Assembly: GCA_947650155.1 (NCBI GenBank)
Contig: CANSUS010000001.1
Span: 91,358-155,357 of the forward strand
Direction: 5' to 3'
Source of the DNA: an uncultured Lachnospiraceae bacterium
Lineage (GTDB): Bacteria; Bacillota; Clostridia; Lachnospirales; Lachnospiraceae
DNA: 64,000 bases
In this document: positions 1-7,980 of the stretch, one piece after another
How positions within the stretch are numbered: the stretch's first letter is position 1
How the letters are laid out: every line of letters begins with the position of its first letter
Translations under genes and position numbers: made by a program
Notes under the pieces: model-generated
Database searches by the model: none
What the model saw: the letters and a program-made list of their open reading frames with translations, nothing else
Told to the model about the DNA's origin: nothing

Positions 1-2
1 AT

Positions 3-1232
3 CTATTCCCGGTAGATCAAATTTCCTTTGTAATATACTTTTTTTACTTTTATACCATTGTAGTAAACATTCAAACTTTCTACACCGTCATAGTAAAGAT
101 TATACAAAGTAATCAGTTTTACGCTGCATTTTCCATCACCGGCATTAACACCTTCCTCACTTACTGCCATGCTGCAATTAGCATTATTAAAATAGTTCGT
201 TCCGCCTGTTGATTGTTTTACATTGTATTCATTATATGCTGTCGTACAGGATAAATGATAGCCGGTAAGCTCACCCTCTCCTCTTCCGCATCCCAAGCCA
301 TATGATATTACAGTAGATGGATCTAAACCGCATATCAAGTCAGTTCTTTCGCCTCCCTGCTGGCAGTGTTTGCCGGAATCTCCGGTACCGCTACTTGTCA
401 TCCGGGCGCCGCACAGGTCACAGGTAAAAACATACGCTGGCTGCGCTCCGGGAACGCTGCTTCCAGCTTCTACACCGGAAAATTTCCAGTATCCTTCTAC
501 AATTGGCGTATGATTATAACAATTATCTGTATGTTCTCCATGCAGGTTAGGAATCGTATAACATCCGCCACCACTAATTTCGCTTCCGCTATGGTAGTGA
601 TAATCCGGGCTGTAGCAGCTTCCGCCATACAAATTATTTCCCTGATGTGTGTGAGGTACAATATGTTCTGTCCCTGCACTGCCGCCTTGATAACCACCGC
701 CGCCACCAGCGCCCTCTGGTGAATCTTCTCCTTTTTCGGAAGTTGTTCCTGTTCCCGGAAGGTTTGCACCGCCTTTTCCACCCGGATAGATATTGTTTGC
801 GCCTCCTCCACCACCGGCGATCAAAATTCTATGATCCAATTCTGTTCCATTTATTCTTATATCTGTTGCTCCGCCGCCGGATGATACTGTTCCACTGCCT
901 CCCCCATTATATCCATCCTGACCGCCTACATAAATTAATATTTTTTCATTTCTTTTAAGTGCTATTGTTGCTGTTATTTTCCCGCCTTTTCCACCTTCCT
1001 TGCTTCCTGTGCTGCTTCCCTGCGCACCATACAGCTCAAATTGATATACTCCTGAATAAGGCGCTGTAAAAACCTGTTCGTTTCCCGTATAGTGAAAAGA
1101 CCAGTTCCACTCTTTTTCCGGTTCCGTAACTTCTTCCGCATTTGCTTTTAACGACAAACAGGAAAATTCCGACATTATCATCACTATTCCTAACATTACA
1201 ACAAAAACTCTGCTCTCTGTTAATTTTCTCAT
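3..1232 (-). CDS. secreted glycine-rich surface protein, His/Cys-rich C-terminal half
   Basis: A 409-residue exported protein of unknown function. Residues 1-31 look like a signal peptide (charged start, hydrophobic core, likely cleavage after ANA). Residues about 50-175 match the Gly_rich pattern: an FTAPYSGVYQFELYGAQG-type strand, then many GG and GGG clusters ending in ILIAGGGGGA. Such domains occur on secreted or surface proteins. Residues about 185-330 are rich in His and Cys (HTHQG, YHYHSG, GGGCY, CDLCG), so metal binding or disulfides are possible. The last 50 residues are Tyr-rich and beta-like. The stop codon TAG lies at the very left edge, so the gene is complete. It starts 33 bp after the collagen-like gene and is probably in its operon. 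SD-like AGGAAACAGGAT precedes the ATG. The domain call is by eye. Confidence 0.7.
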   Translation of the reverse strand: MRKLTESRVFVVMLGIVMIMSEFSCLSLKANAEEVTEPEKEWNWSFHYTGNEQVFTAPYSGVYQFELYGAQGSSTGSKEGGKGGKITATIALKRNEKILIYVGGQDGYNGGGSGTVSSGGGATDIRINGTELDHRILIAGGGGGANNIYPGGKGGANLPGTGTTSEKGEDSPEGAGGGGGYQGGSAGTEHIVPHTHQGNNLYGGSCYSPDYHYHSGSEISGGGCYTIPNLHGEHTDNCYNHTPIVEGYWKFSGVEAGSSVPGAQPAYVFTCDLCGARMTSSGTGDSGKHCQQGGERTDLICGLDPSTVISYGLGCGRGEGELTGYHLSCTTAYNEYNVKQSTGGTNYFNNANCSMAVSEEGVNAGDGKCSVKLITLYNLYYDGVESLNVYYNGIKVKKVYYKGNLIYRE

Positions 1233-1265
1233 ATCCTGTTTCCTTTCATTTCCATGTAATTCATA

Positions 1266-2144
1266 TCATTCGTTACGTTCGATTGGTATAAGATACAATG
1301 TCTGTGTATCAGGGTCCCATAATTCTACGGCTACATTTCCATCCAGTCCCTGTAAGCTTGCAAGCCACTCTTCTTCCGTTCCGCTAAAGCCGTTTTCAAC
1401 AGCAACTTCATAAGCAGATTTACCGCTTTCCCCGTCGATTCCTCTAAGCCATTCTTCTTCTGTTCCTTTAAAACCATTGTCAACAGCTATCTCATAAGCG
1501 GATCTTCCGTCGCTTCCCTTTTCACCGTCTCTGCCATTTTGCCCATCTTTACCATCCCTGCCGTCTTTACCGTCTCTGCCATTCTGCCCATCTCTGCCGT
1601 TTTCACCATCTTCTCCGTCCTGCCCGTCTTTACCGTCCTGGCCATCTTCCACCTGGCGTATCATAGACTGCAGCCTGTCTAAGTTTCTTTCTAATTCATC
1701 CGCGGAATAATTCCAGTTGTTTAATAACTCATAAAATTCTTCTCTTGTACCTGTAAATCCATTTTCTACAGCAACGGCATACAGATCTGTATTATCGCCT
1801 TCATTTTGTTCAATACGTTCTTCTACTATGCTTTCCTGCCCATTTCCGCTTACGCTGCTGATCTGCCCGGAACTTGTCTTAAGAACACGGTTAGAACTTC
1901 CTCCATCTCTATAAATTACTTTCGTAGTTTCTTTTTTTATTATACTTCCGGCTAACAGAAATATAATAAGCAGGCCAATAGCCCCCATCATGCTGTAAAC
2001 AATCAAATTTTTCTTTTTTTCTCTTGCTTCCAGTTCCGCTTCTTCAGCATCCTGATCTAACTCTGTTTCTTCTTCATCATTCTGTTGCTGGTACTGTTTG
2101 TACAAGATTGTTTTTTCGTTTTCCTCGTTCTTTACTTTTTTCAT
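1266..2144 (-). CDS. single-pass membrane protein with collagen-like Gly-X-Y repeat
   Basis: 292 residues. An acidic cytosolic head (1-45) is followed by one membrane segment at about 46-68 and an extracellular part. Residues 168-215 are 16 uninterrupted Gly-X-Y triplets (GQD, GKD, GED, GRD types), charged as in bacterial collagen-like proteins. A second motif, (A)YxxAVxNGFxGTxEE, occurs three times, at about 122, 216 and 244, flanking the collagen stretch. There is no Pro in the triplets, so any triple helix would rest on charge pairs. The start is firm: AGGAGGG then 6 nt then ATG. The first 68 bp overlap the 3' end of the ParA-like gene in another frame. It probably sits on the cell surface with the glycine-rich protein downstream. 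The function is unknown. Confidence 0.75.
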   Translation of the reverse strand: MKKVKNEENEKTILYKQYQQQNDEEETELDQDAEEAELEAREKKKNLIVYSMMGAIGLLIIFLLAGSIIKKETTKVIYRDGGSSNRVLKTSSGQISSVSGNGQESIVEERIEQNEGDNTDLYAVAVENGFTGTREEFYELLNNWNYSADELERNLDRLQSMIRQVEDGQDGKDGQDGEDGENGRDGQNGRDGKDGRDGKDGQNGRDGEKGSDGRSAYEIAVDNGFKGTEEEWLRGIDGESGKSAYEVAVENGFSGTEEEWLASLQGLDGNVAVELWDPDTQTLYLIPIERNE

Positions 2145-3012
2145 TTTGTTCCCTCCTGAATAATGATTTTGCTGTTTTTCTGGGCTTTTCCATAACAGTT
2201 GCTATTTCATCTCCTTCATGCTCTATATATTCTTTCAGCACTTCTTCAATATGTTCATCCATTTCTTTAAAAGGATCTTCTATAAAAGATGTAAAAAGCA
2301 CCTGTCCCAGATTTCCCATTCCGGCGGCTATGGCTTCTTTCCCATTCTCTGGTACAAAATTAAAAATAAAATATGTCTGTAAAAGAATTTTTTTATTAAT
2401 TTCATGGAAAATGGGAAATAATCCTTCTAATTCCCACGGCTTTCCGCCCGAAACCATAAATTTCAGATCACTTCTTGAAAATAGAGTTTTTTCTGCCGTA
2501 TAATTCCCTAAATCCAGAACCAGAAAATCATATTTTCCTGATGCGGCGGCCTGATCCAGCTGTTGCAGCGTACATTCAGCATAATATTTTACATCTTTAT
2601 AATAAAATTCCTCTTCAGACGTCTGATCAAAGTACCTTCCCATTGCCGCAAGTTCTCCGCTTGTATTAAATTCCATTACAGCTGTCCGTTTTCCATTTCT
2701 TACAAGATAATTTGCAATCGAGACAGCACAATGTGTTGTTCCGACCCGTTTTTTTGCCCCTGAAACGGCAATCAGCAGTGGTTCTTCCGGTAAGATTTCT
2801 TCCGGCTCCGATTTTGGATCAATACTTTCAGAATGTTCACTGTCCGTTTCCGTATCTGCTTGTTGATTTTTTTCTTCTTCACCTTCTCCTAATGGTGAAT
2901 TAAATTTTAATAATTCACTTCTTATCTCTTTTAATGCTTTTTCTCGCTCATTTTCCTGCTTTGCGAGAAGTTCATTAATTTTTTTAAGTGCTTCTTCCAT
3001 AGAATCATTCAA
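2077..3012 (-). CDS. ParA/MinD-like ATPase with degraded P-loop
   Basis: 311 residues. Residues 1-40 are a charged helical, probably coiled-coil region and about 45-75 an acidic linker. The ATPase-like core follows: IAVSGAKKRVGTTH in place of the deviant Walker A KGGxGKT, then a typical switch-I-type stretch, and YDFLVLDLG as Walker B. The P-loop lysine-Thr/Ser pair is replaced by VGTT, so ATP binding may be weak or absent, as in CpaE/TadZ-like and other degenerate ParA relatives. The C-terminus is a basic tail (KSKERGKRKNN). The start is TTG: GGGAGG lies 7 nt before it, while the first in-frame ATG is too far away. It is the first gene of an operon with the collagen-like and glycine-rich proteins. 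Plasmid partition, pilus positioning and secretion are all possible roles; none is proven. Confidence 0.65.
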   Translation of the reverse strand: MNDSMEEALKKINELLAKQENEREKALKEIRSELLKFNSPLGEGEEEKNQQADTETDSEHSESIDPKSEPEEILPEEPLLIAVSGAKKRVGTTHCAVSIANYLVRNGKRTAVMEFNTSGELAAMGRYFDQTSEEEFYYKDVKYYAECTLQQLDQAAASGKYDFLVLDLGNYTAEKTLFSRSDLKFMVSGGKPWELEGLFPIFHEINKKILLQTYFIFNFVPENGKEAIAAGMGNLGQVLFTSFIEDPFKEMDEHIEEVLKEYIEHEGDEIATVMEKPRKTAKSLFRREQNEKSKERGKRKNNLVQTVPATE

Positions 3013-3271
3013 GTGTATTCCTCCCTTTTTGTTTATTTTTGTGAATGTAGGATGGTTGAATCCGTGAACGTTGTCAAGAAAAAATTACAAAACTTTTTTC
3101 AGATAACTTTCCGAAGCCACCTGTCAAATTTTAAAAAAATATCATTTATTTTTGAGAAGTAATATCTATAACATAAAAAACAATATATATATTTAGAGTA
3201 AATATGCTGAAAATATCATTTCTCAAATTTTCTTGTAATTTCGGGCTTTCTAATGATTTCTGTCTGTACGG

Positions 3272-3384
3272 AATTTGAATTGTTTTTTTCAAAATGCTAT
3301 AAAATTTGAATTATTTTTCTTTTTTATGCGCATAAAATTTGAATCTTTTATCTTATGGTGTTATAAAATTTGAATCTTTTATCT
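3272..3384. repeat. four phased direct repeats (iteron-like) in AT-rich gap
   Basis: The 530-bp gap between the ParA-like operon and the winged-helix gene has no gene. It holds direct repeats with core AATTTGAATY followed by a T-rich tail. Cores begin near 3272, 3303, 3336 and 3367, so spacings are 31, 33 and 31 bp, close to three helical turns each. The last two copies agree over about 22 bp (3331-3353, 3362-3384); the first is the most diverged. Regular phasing suggests that one protein binds one face of the helix, as in plasmid iterons, centromere-like parS arrays or operators. The neighbouring winged-helix protein is the obvious candidate binder. Confidence 0.65.
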
Positions 3385-3394
3385 TTTTTTCCAC

Positions 3395-3435
3395 ATAAAA
3401 AAGAGCAGGATTAAAAAAATTATTATCCGGCTCTT
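3395..3435 (-). terminator. intrinsic terminator of the winged-helix gene
   Basis: AAGAGCAGGAT at 3401-3411 pairs with ATCCGGCTCTT at 3425-3435 with one mismatch. Read on the minus strand, the stem is followed by TTTTTTATG. It lies about 110 bp downstream of the winged-helix gene and separates it from the repeats and the ParA-like operon. Confidence 0.7.
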
Positions 3436-3542
3436 AAAGATTTTAGAAATTGATGAACTATTTTCTTCATTTTTCTTGCAAATAACTTTATTCCTTAACG
3501 CTAAGTAAACCAAACTAATTTAAAAGTTTGGCTAATCTATTT

Positions 3543-4388
3543 TTAGATCTCCTGTAACAAAAGATGATGTATGTATCGTACTGTTATTTCTCTATTCCAT
3601 TTATACTCTGATTTAACACCGGCGTTATGAAGCTGTAAGCAGCGTTTGGTTGCATTCGCTACATACTCTGCGCTTTTATCTTTCAATTGTTCTGCGTACT
3701 GCCCGATCAGCGCTACAATGCCATCAAAAACCTTACTGTCTCTCTTAATCCGATTTCTCCTGAACAATACTCTTGAACTATGCCAGGAGAACGCTTCTTT
3801 ATCTGTCATGGAAACATTCTTTTTTGCTCGTTTTAATACTGTTACCCATATTTTTCCTTCTTTCATTCCAATAGAGAAAAATTTTTTAAGATTTTTAAGG
3901 TATCCGCGTAAAACCCTTTTTGTAACGCCTAAACTATTTACAAATTTTGCATAGAATTTGTCAACTCCTATACAATAAGATCTTTTTCCGCCACCAGATG
4001 CACGCATAATATGCATTGCCAGAAGTTTTTCCTGTGCCTTCATCCTGAAAAATTCCTGATCACTAAATATATCATATCCCATGCTTATATAGCCTTCTTT
4101 GAGCGCATTTTCATAAGAAAAATCATTATTTAAGATTGTAATATCCCAATCATCATAGTTTTTCTTTTTGTAACTTATAATACCTTTTTCGGAAAGCCCC
4201 CTCAAAACATCGTAAAAGGTCTGAAATGAGATTTTAACTGCTTCGCATATATCTTTGTAATATACACCTGTAATAGTTCCTTTATCGTCCTGAAAATGAG
4301 TCAGATATACTATGAAGTTCAATTCCGAGCTTGTCAAATTTGACTGTATAATTTTTTCAAATGTAGCACTCTTTAATTTTTGCTGCAT
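3543..4388 (-). CDS. winged-helix DNA-binding protein, replication-initiator-like
   Basis: 281 residues. Residues about 15-95 read as a winged-helix domain (Ser-Glu-Leu helix, IxFVYLTHF, recognition-like helix ISFQTFYDVLRGLSEKGI, then beta wing). The middle (125-200) is a second basic alpha/beta region rich in Lys and Arg (LRGYLKNLKKFF, VLKRAKKN). The layout of two winged-helix-like units with high basic content recalls plasmid Rep initiators, but the similarity is by eye and a transcription regulator is equally possible. AAGGGAAG precedes the ATG. It is transcribed separately, ends at a clear terminator, and lies beside the phased repeats. Its promoter region (4389-4460) abuts the broken cotJC gene. 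Confidence 0.55.
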   Translation of the reverse strand: MQQKLKSATFEKIIQSNLTSSELNFIVYLTHFQDDKGTITGVYYKDICEAVKISFQTFYDVLRGLSEKGIISYKKKNYDDWDITILNNDFSYENALKEGYISMGYDIFSDQEFFRMKAQEKLLAMHIMRASGGGKRSYCIGVDKFYAKFVNSLGVTKRVLRGYLKNLKKFFSIGMKEGKIWVTVLKRAKKNVSMTDKEAFSWHSSRVLFRRNRIKRDSKVFDGIVALIGQYAEQLKDKSAEYVANATKRCLQLHNAGVKSEYKWNREITVRYIHHLLLQEI

Positions 4389-4455
4389 ATCATATCTTCC
4401 CTTTTCTTTTATGATCTGATATGATACAGAAATAATATCCCTTGTTTACGGGGGT

Positions 4456-4473
4456 TATAGAGTAGTCTCTATA
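4456..4473. repeat. perfect inverted repeat at the 5' break of cotJC
   Basis: TATAGAG (4456-4462) and CTCTATA (4467-4473) form a perfect 7-bp dyad with a 4-nt centre. It overlaps a second dyad, CTATAT (4469-4474) with ATATAG (4480-4485). Recognisable CotJC coding begins inside it, so it marks the junction between the accessory block and the coat gene. It could be half of a recombinase site, an operator, or chance. Confidence 0.45.
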
Positions 4474-4828
4474 TTACCGATATAGGCACCGAAGAACTGG
4501 CACATATGGAAATGGTATCCTCAATTATTTACCAGCTTACTAAAAATCTTTCGATTGATGAAATTGAGCGCAGTGGATTTGATAAATACTATGTAGACCA
4601 TACACTTGCACTTTGGCCGCAGGCGGCAGGCGGCATTCCTTTTAATTCCTGTGAATTCCAGTCTAAAGGAGATCCTGTTACGGATTTATTTGAAGATATG
4701 GCGGCAGAGCAAAAAGCCCGCAGCACCTATGAAAATATTCTCCGCCTTGTGCATGATTCCGATGTATGCGAACCAATTCGTTTTCTTCGCGCTCGGGAAA
4801 TTGTTCACTTCCAACGTTTCGGTGAAGC
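4464..4828 (+). pseudogene. cotJC: cotJC middle fragment (manganese catalase-like spore coat protein)
   Basis: The forward frame from about 4467 reads ITDIGTEELAHMEMV, then GGIPFNSCEFQSKGDP, DMAAEQKARSTYENI, and FLRAREIVHFQRFGEA. This is the central ferritin-like part of CotJC, the manganese-catalase-family coat protein made in the mother cell, and includes Glu/His residues of the di-metal centre. About 60 N-terminal residues are missing: a TAG stop lies just upstream at 4458-4460 and the sequence beyond is unrelated. No start with a ribosome-binding site exists. At its 3' end the frame leaves CotJC immediately after RFGEA, at the serine-recombinase element. The rest of the gene resumes at 7997. 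cotJA and cotJB are not in the window. Confidence 0.85.
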
Positions 4829-4850
4829 AAACCGGAACGGTTTAAGCAGA
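4795..4850. other. attL of the cotJC element
   Basis: The left half is CotJC coding (IVHFQRFGEA). The core is GGTGAAGC at 4821-4828. The right half (4829-4849) is an element arm ending in GTTTAAGCAG, which pairs with the arm at the other end. The recombinase stop codon is only about 40 bp further in, a usual layout for serine integrases. Confidence 0.75.
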
Positions 4851-4891
4851 TCTCCAAATTTAATCCGTCTGGCGGTTCCTGTCAGATGCAT

Positions 4892-6388
4892 TCAGATCCG
4901 CCACACGATTTCCAGTTTTTCGTCCCCAATCCGTATTACTTTTATTAAACTATCAACTACTGTCTGCTTATCTTCAAAAGAGAGAACATTCCACAGCTTT
5001 TCAGGTTCTGTTATATCAGATATGCCTTTTTCGTACACTTCCGTTCCTTTTATAGACGCCTCTTCCAGTTCTTTCTTTTCTTCTTCCAGCGTTTCTATTC
5101 TGTTATTGATATATTTCATCAAAGTATCATTTGCATCTGCTACTTTTAAAAGCAGGCTGTCGATTTCCTCTGCGATTTCTGACAGCTGCATTTTCTTTTC
5201 CGTATCAATCTTTATTTCCCGTTCGTGCTTTGAGAAAATAAATCTGTGAAATTCAGATAATTTTGTCTGTATAGCCTGGGATATATATTCCTCCAGTATA
5301 TCTGCATAGACAGTGCTCCCTGTTCCATGACAGTATGATCCGGATTTACTGCATATAAAATACCGTTTCCACTTCGTCTTGGATTTACATATTGTCAATG
5401 CATATCCGCAATTTCCACATTTTATTTTTCCGCACAGCCAGGAATTCTTTGCTTTACAGGTTTTAGTTGAACAGGAATTTTCCAGACAACGCTTGCGGCA
5501 TGCCAGCCACTCTCTGGATGAAATCAGGCCCTTGTGAGGCGCAAGCACAATTTCTTTATCTTTAAGGCCGCACTGCTTTTTGGGTCCCGCATCATCCCCT
5601 TTGTAAAGATAACAGCCATTGTATCCTATAAAGTCACTGACAGGATTCATCATTTTTGCTCCCTGTTCTTTCAGAAAGTAATATACATCAACATCCGCTT
5701 TTACATAAGCCGGATTACGAAGCATCTCACTGATCCTGGCGCTGCTCCAGATTCCGCCTCTTAAATGCTTTATCTGATGCTCCTTTAAAAACCTTACAAT
5801 ATCACCCAGGGAATGAGATCCTTCCGCATACATACTGAAAATGAGTCTTAACTGACTGCTCTCTTCAGGAACTTCTTCATACATGGAAGTCCGTACGTGA
5901 TCTATCACAGTTTCTTTCAGACAATATCCGTATGGGACGCGTCCACCCATATAAAAGCCCCGTTTACATCTTGCATAGTAGGCATCCTTCACTCGTTTTT
6001 GTATCGTTTCCCGCTCTAACTGCGCAAATACGATACAAATACTCAGCATGGCTCTTCCTATCGGAGTGGAAGTGTCAAATTTTTCTGTTGTAGAAACAAA
6101 TTCGACTTCATATTTTTGAAACACTTCCATCATATTGGCAAAATCCAGGATAGAACGGCTGATACGGTCTAATTTGTATACAATTACACGTCTGATCTTT
6201 CCCTGCATAATATCCTTCATCATATTTTCAAATCCCGGTCTGTGGGTGTCTTTTCCTGAAAATCCTTTGTCCATATATTCTATATAAGGCGCTCCATGTG
6301 TTTCATATCGGCAGTATTCAAGCTGGCTTTCAACAGAAATACTGTCTTTTTTTTCAATAGACTGTCGAGCGTATAATGCATCATACAT
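4892..6388 (-). CDS. large serine recombinase (integrase/excisionase)
   Basis: 498 residues. The N-terminal resolvase domain (about 3-145) has the catalytic serine in LYARQS, plus YKLDRISRS and GRAMLSICIVFAQLERE. A recombinase domain follows (VPYGYCL region to about 270). A zinc-ribbon domain (CGKIKCGNCGYALTIC, then CSKSGSYCHG) lies at about 315-360, and a C-terminal coiled coil at about 390-450. Length and order fit the large serine integrase family. It cuts att sites through a 5'-phosphoserine link and exchanges strands by subunit rotation. It lies beside attL, so it is the enzyme expected to move this element. It is divergently oriented from the chemoreceptor gene across 224 bp. I see no convincing sigma-E or sigma-K promoter in front of it. 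Confidence 0.9.
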   Translation of the reverse strand: MYDALYARQSIEKKDSISVESQLEYCRYETHGAPYIEYMDKGFSGKDTHRPGFENMMKDIMQGKIRRVIVYKLDRISRSILDFANMMEVFQKYEVEFVSTTEKFDTSTPIGRAMLSICIVFAQLERETIQKRVKDAYYARCKRGFYMGGRVPYGYCLKETVIDHVRTSMYEEVPEESSQLRLIFSMYAEGSHSLGDIVRFLKEHQIKHLRGGIWSSARISEMLRNPAYVKADVDVYYFLKEQGAKMMNPVSDFIGYNGCYLYKGDDAGPKKQCGLKDKEIVLAPHKGLISSREWLACRKRCLENSCSTKTCKAKNSWLCGKIKCGNCGYALTICKSKTKWKRYFICSKSGSYCHGTGSTVYADILEEYISQAIQTKLSEFHRFIFSKHEREIKIDTEKKMQLSEIAEEIDSLLLKVADANDTLMKYINNRIETLEEEKKELEEASIKGTEVYEKGISDITEPEKLWNVLSFEDKQTVVDSLIKVIRIGDEKLEIVWRI

Positions 6389-6548
6389 AGTTTATTCCTT
6401 TCAAAATGAATCGTTTTTATGAATGGTTTTTCTGGTCATCATTTTTGTTGTTCCTCATATTTCCACAGTCTTTTTATCAATTTATGTTTTTCAGTCTGTA
6501 CATTATCACATTACCATAAATATCAATATCTTTTTTACGAAAAAAGCT

Positions 6549-6576
6549 TGCAAAATGTTAAAAATCCCGTATCATG
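6549..6576 (+). promoter_or_regulatory. candidate sigma-A promoter of the chemoreceptor gene
   Basis: TTGCAA (6549-6554) and TATCAT (6571-6576) are separated by 16 bp and lie 37 bp upstream of the chemoreceptor start. The rest of this 224-bp divergent region is AT-rich. A short forward reading frame through it has no ribosome-binding site and is not called. Confidence 0.4.
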
Positions 6577-6612
6577 TAATTATACATAATCAAGAAAAAG
6601 CGAGGTATATTC

Positions 6613-7980
6613 ATGTTATTCAAAAGGAAAAAAAATGTACTTATGAAAGCTGTTTCAGAATTAAAAGAAGCAGATTATTCCAAAGAACCTGAATTGAACA
6701 AAATTTATCAAAGATTGACCAGTGGAAGAAAACAATTTGCAGAACTATTTGATAAAAATATTAAAGCTGTAATGCAGATCAGTTCTCTGGATCTGACAAT
6801 GCAGCATCAGAATGAAAAAATTACAAATATATCCCGTAACATTGAGAAAGCTTCTGAAGCGATTTTTGGAAGTTCTCTGGATGCATCTTATACATCTACT
6901 AAAAGTAATAATCAACATGAAGAGCTGACCAATACCATAATTGAAGTTTCTTCCGAAACTGATGAAGTATACCGCAAAATTGAAAGCGGACAAAAAGAAC
7001 TGACAACGATCAGAGATCTTTCTGATCAGACGATACTTGTTTCCAAAGAATTACAGTCTGATATGGATGCCTTGACAGGTATTATCAATCGTATGAGTGA
7101 AGTAATCGAGGGGATTGAAAGTATTTCCCTGCAGACCAATCTTCTTGCTTTGAATGCTTCTATCGAAGCAGCCCGGGCAGGTTTTGCCGGAAGAGGTTTT
7201 GCCGTTGTTGCAGATGAAATCCGCAGTCTTGCAGAAGAAACCCAGAAACTGACTGGAAATATGGGTGATTTTGTAGAAAATATTAAAAATGCATCACAGA
7301 AAAGCTCCCAGAGCGCTACAAGCACAATTCAGTTTCTTGAAACAATGACTGATAAAATAAAAAATGTGTGGGAACTAAATGACGAAAGCCAGCATCATGT
7401 TTCCAAGATCAATGAATCTATGAGTTCTATTGCCGCTGTAAGCGAAGAACTCAGCAGTTCCATGACAGAAATGGAGAATCAATTAAGAGACAGTAGTTAT
7501 TTTATGAATCAGGTCAGCGGTGATTTACAACAAGCTGTTAAACCGGTTGTCGAAATTGAAAAAACTTTGGACGATACGGTAAAACAGATGGGAAATATGA
7601 CAAAAGATGCCTTTTTCCATTTAGAAAATTCAGAATTTGCCCAATATATGAGCAGTGCCATAACAGCTCACCAGACATGGCTGAATAATTTGAAAAATAT
7701 GGTGAATGAACAAAAAATACTGCCTTTGCAGCTGGATTCATCCAAATGCGGCTTTGGTCATTTTTACTATTCGTTAACTCCGGATATACCAGAGGTACTG
7801 CCAATATGGAATGCGCTTGGCGATAAGCACAAAAAGTTCCACGGATACGGCAGAGAAGTCATGAATGCAATTACTTATGGAGATTATGCAAAAGCGGAAC
7901 AAATTTATCAGGAAGTTTCAGACTATTCAAAAGATTTGATTTCTGATATGAAGACGATACTGTATCTTACAGAAAAATAA
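6613..7980 (+). CDS. soluble methyl-accepting chemotaxis protein with CZB zinc-binding domain
   Basis: 455 residues with no membrane segment or signal peptide, so cytosolic. Residues about 50-330 are a chemoreceptor signalling coiled coil with the conserved hairpin tip ([18 protein letters not shown], then [17 protein letters not shown]), which contacts CheA and CheW. Residues about 350-450 are a CZB domain: [16 protein letters not shown] and HKKFHGYG supply the expected His and Cys zinc ligands. CZB proteins sense zinc or its displacement by oxidants such as HOCl and alter CheA or cyclase activity. SD-like GCGAGG precedes the ATG. The stop is only about 20 bp from the attR core, so the gene is cargo of the element. 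No other chemotaxis gene is in the window. Confidence 0.88.
   Translation: MLFKRKKNVLMKAVSELKEADYSKEPELNKIYQRLTSGRKQFAELFDKNIKAVMQISSLDLTMQHQNEKITNISRNIEKASEAIFGSSLDASYTSTKSNNQHEELTNTIIEVSSETDEVYRKIESGQKELTTIRDLSDQTILVSKELQSDMDALTGIINRMSEVIEGIESISLQTNLLALNASIEAARAGFAGRGFAVVADEIRSLAEETQKLTGNMGDFVENIKNASQKSSQSATSTIQFLETMTDKIKNVWELNDESQHHVSKINESMSSIAAVSEELSSSMTEMENQLRDSSYFMNQVSGDLQQAVKPVVEIEKTLDDTVKQMGNMTKDAFFHLENSEFAQYMSSAITAHQTWLNNLKNMVNEQKILPLQLDSSKCGFGHFYYSLTPDIPEVLPIWNALGDKHKKFHGYGREVMNAITYGDYAKAEQIYQEVSDYSKDLISDMKTILYLTEK

Noticed and set aside
366..958. Forward frames over the glycine-rich gene
   Set aside because: They lie opposite a gene with a signal peptide, strong domain pattern and ribosome-binding site; their translations are low-complexity shadows.
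1531..1650. Short tandem repeat DNA as a variable-number locus
   Set aside because: The 9-bp periodicity comes from Gly-X-Y codons with varied third bases, so slippage is unlikely to be its purpose; it is described with the gene.
6423..6692. Forward frame between recombinase and chemoreceptor as a recombination directionality factor
   Set aside because: There is no ribosome-binding site, it overlaps the chemoreceptor start in another frame, and the composition is that of an AT-rich spacer.
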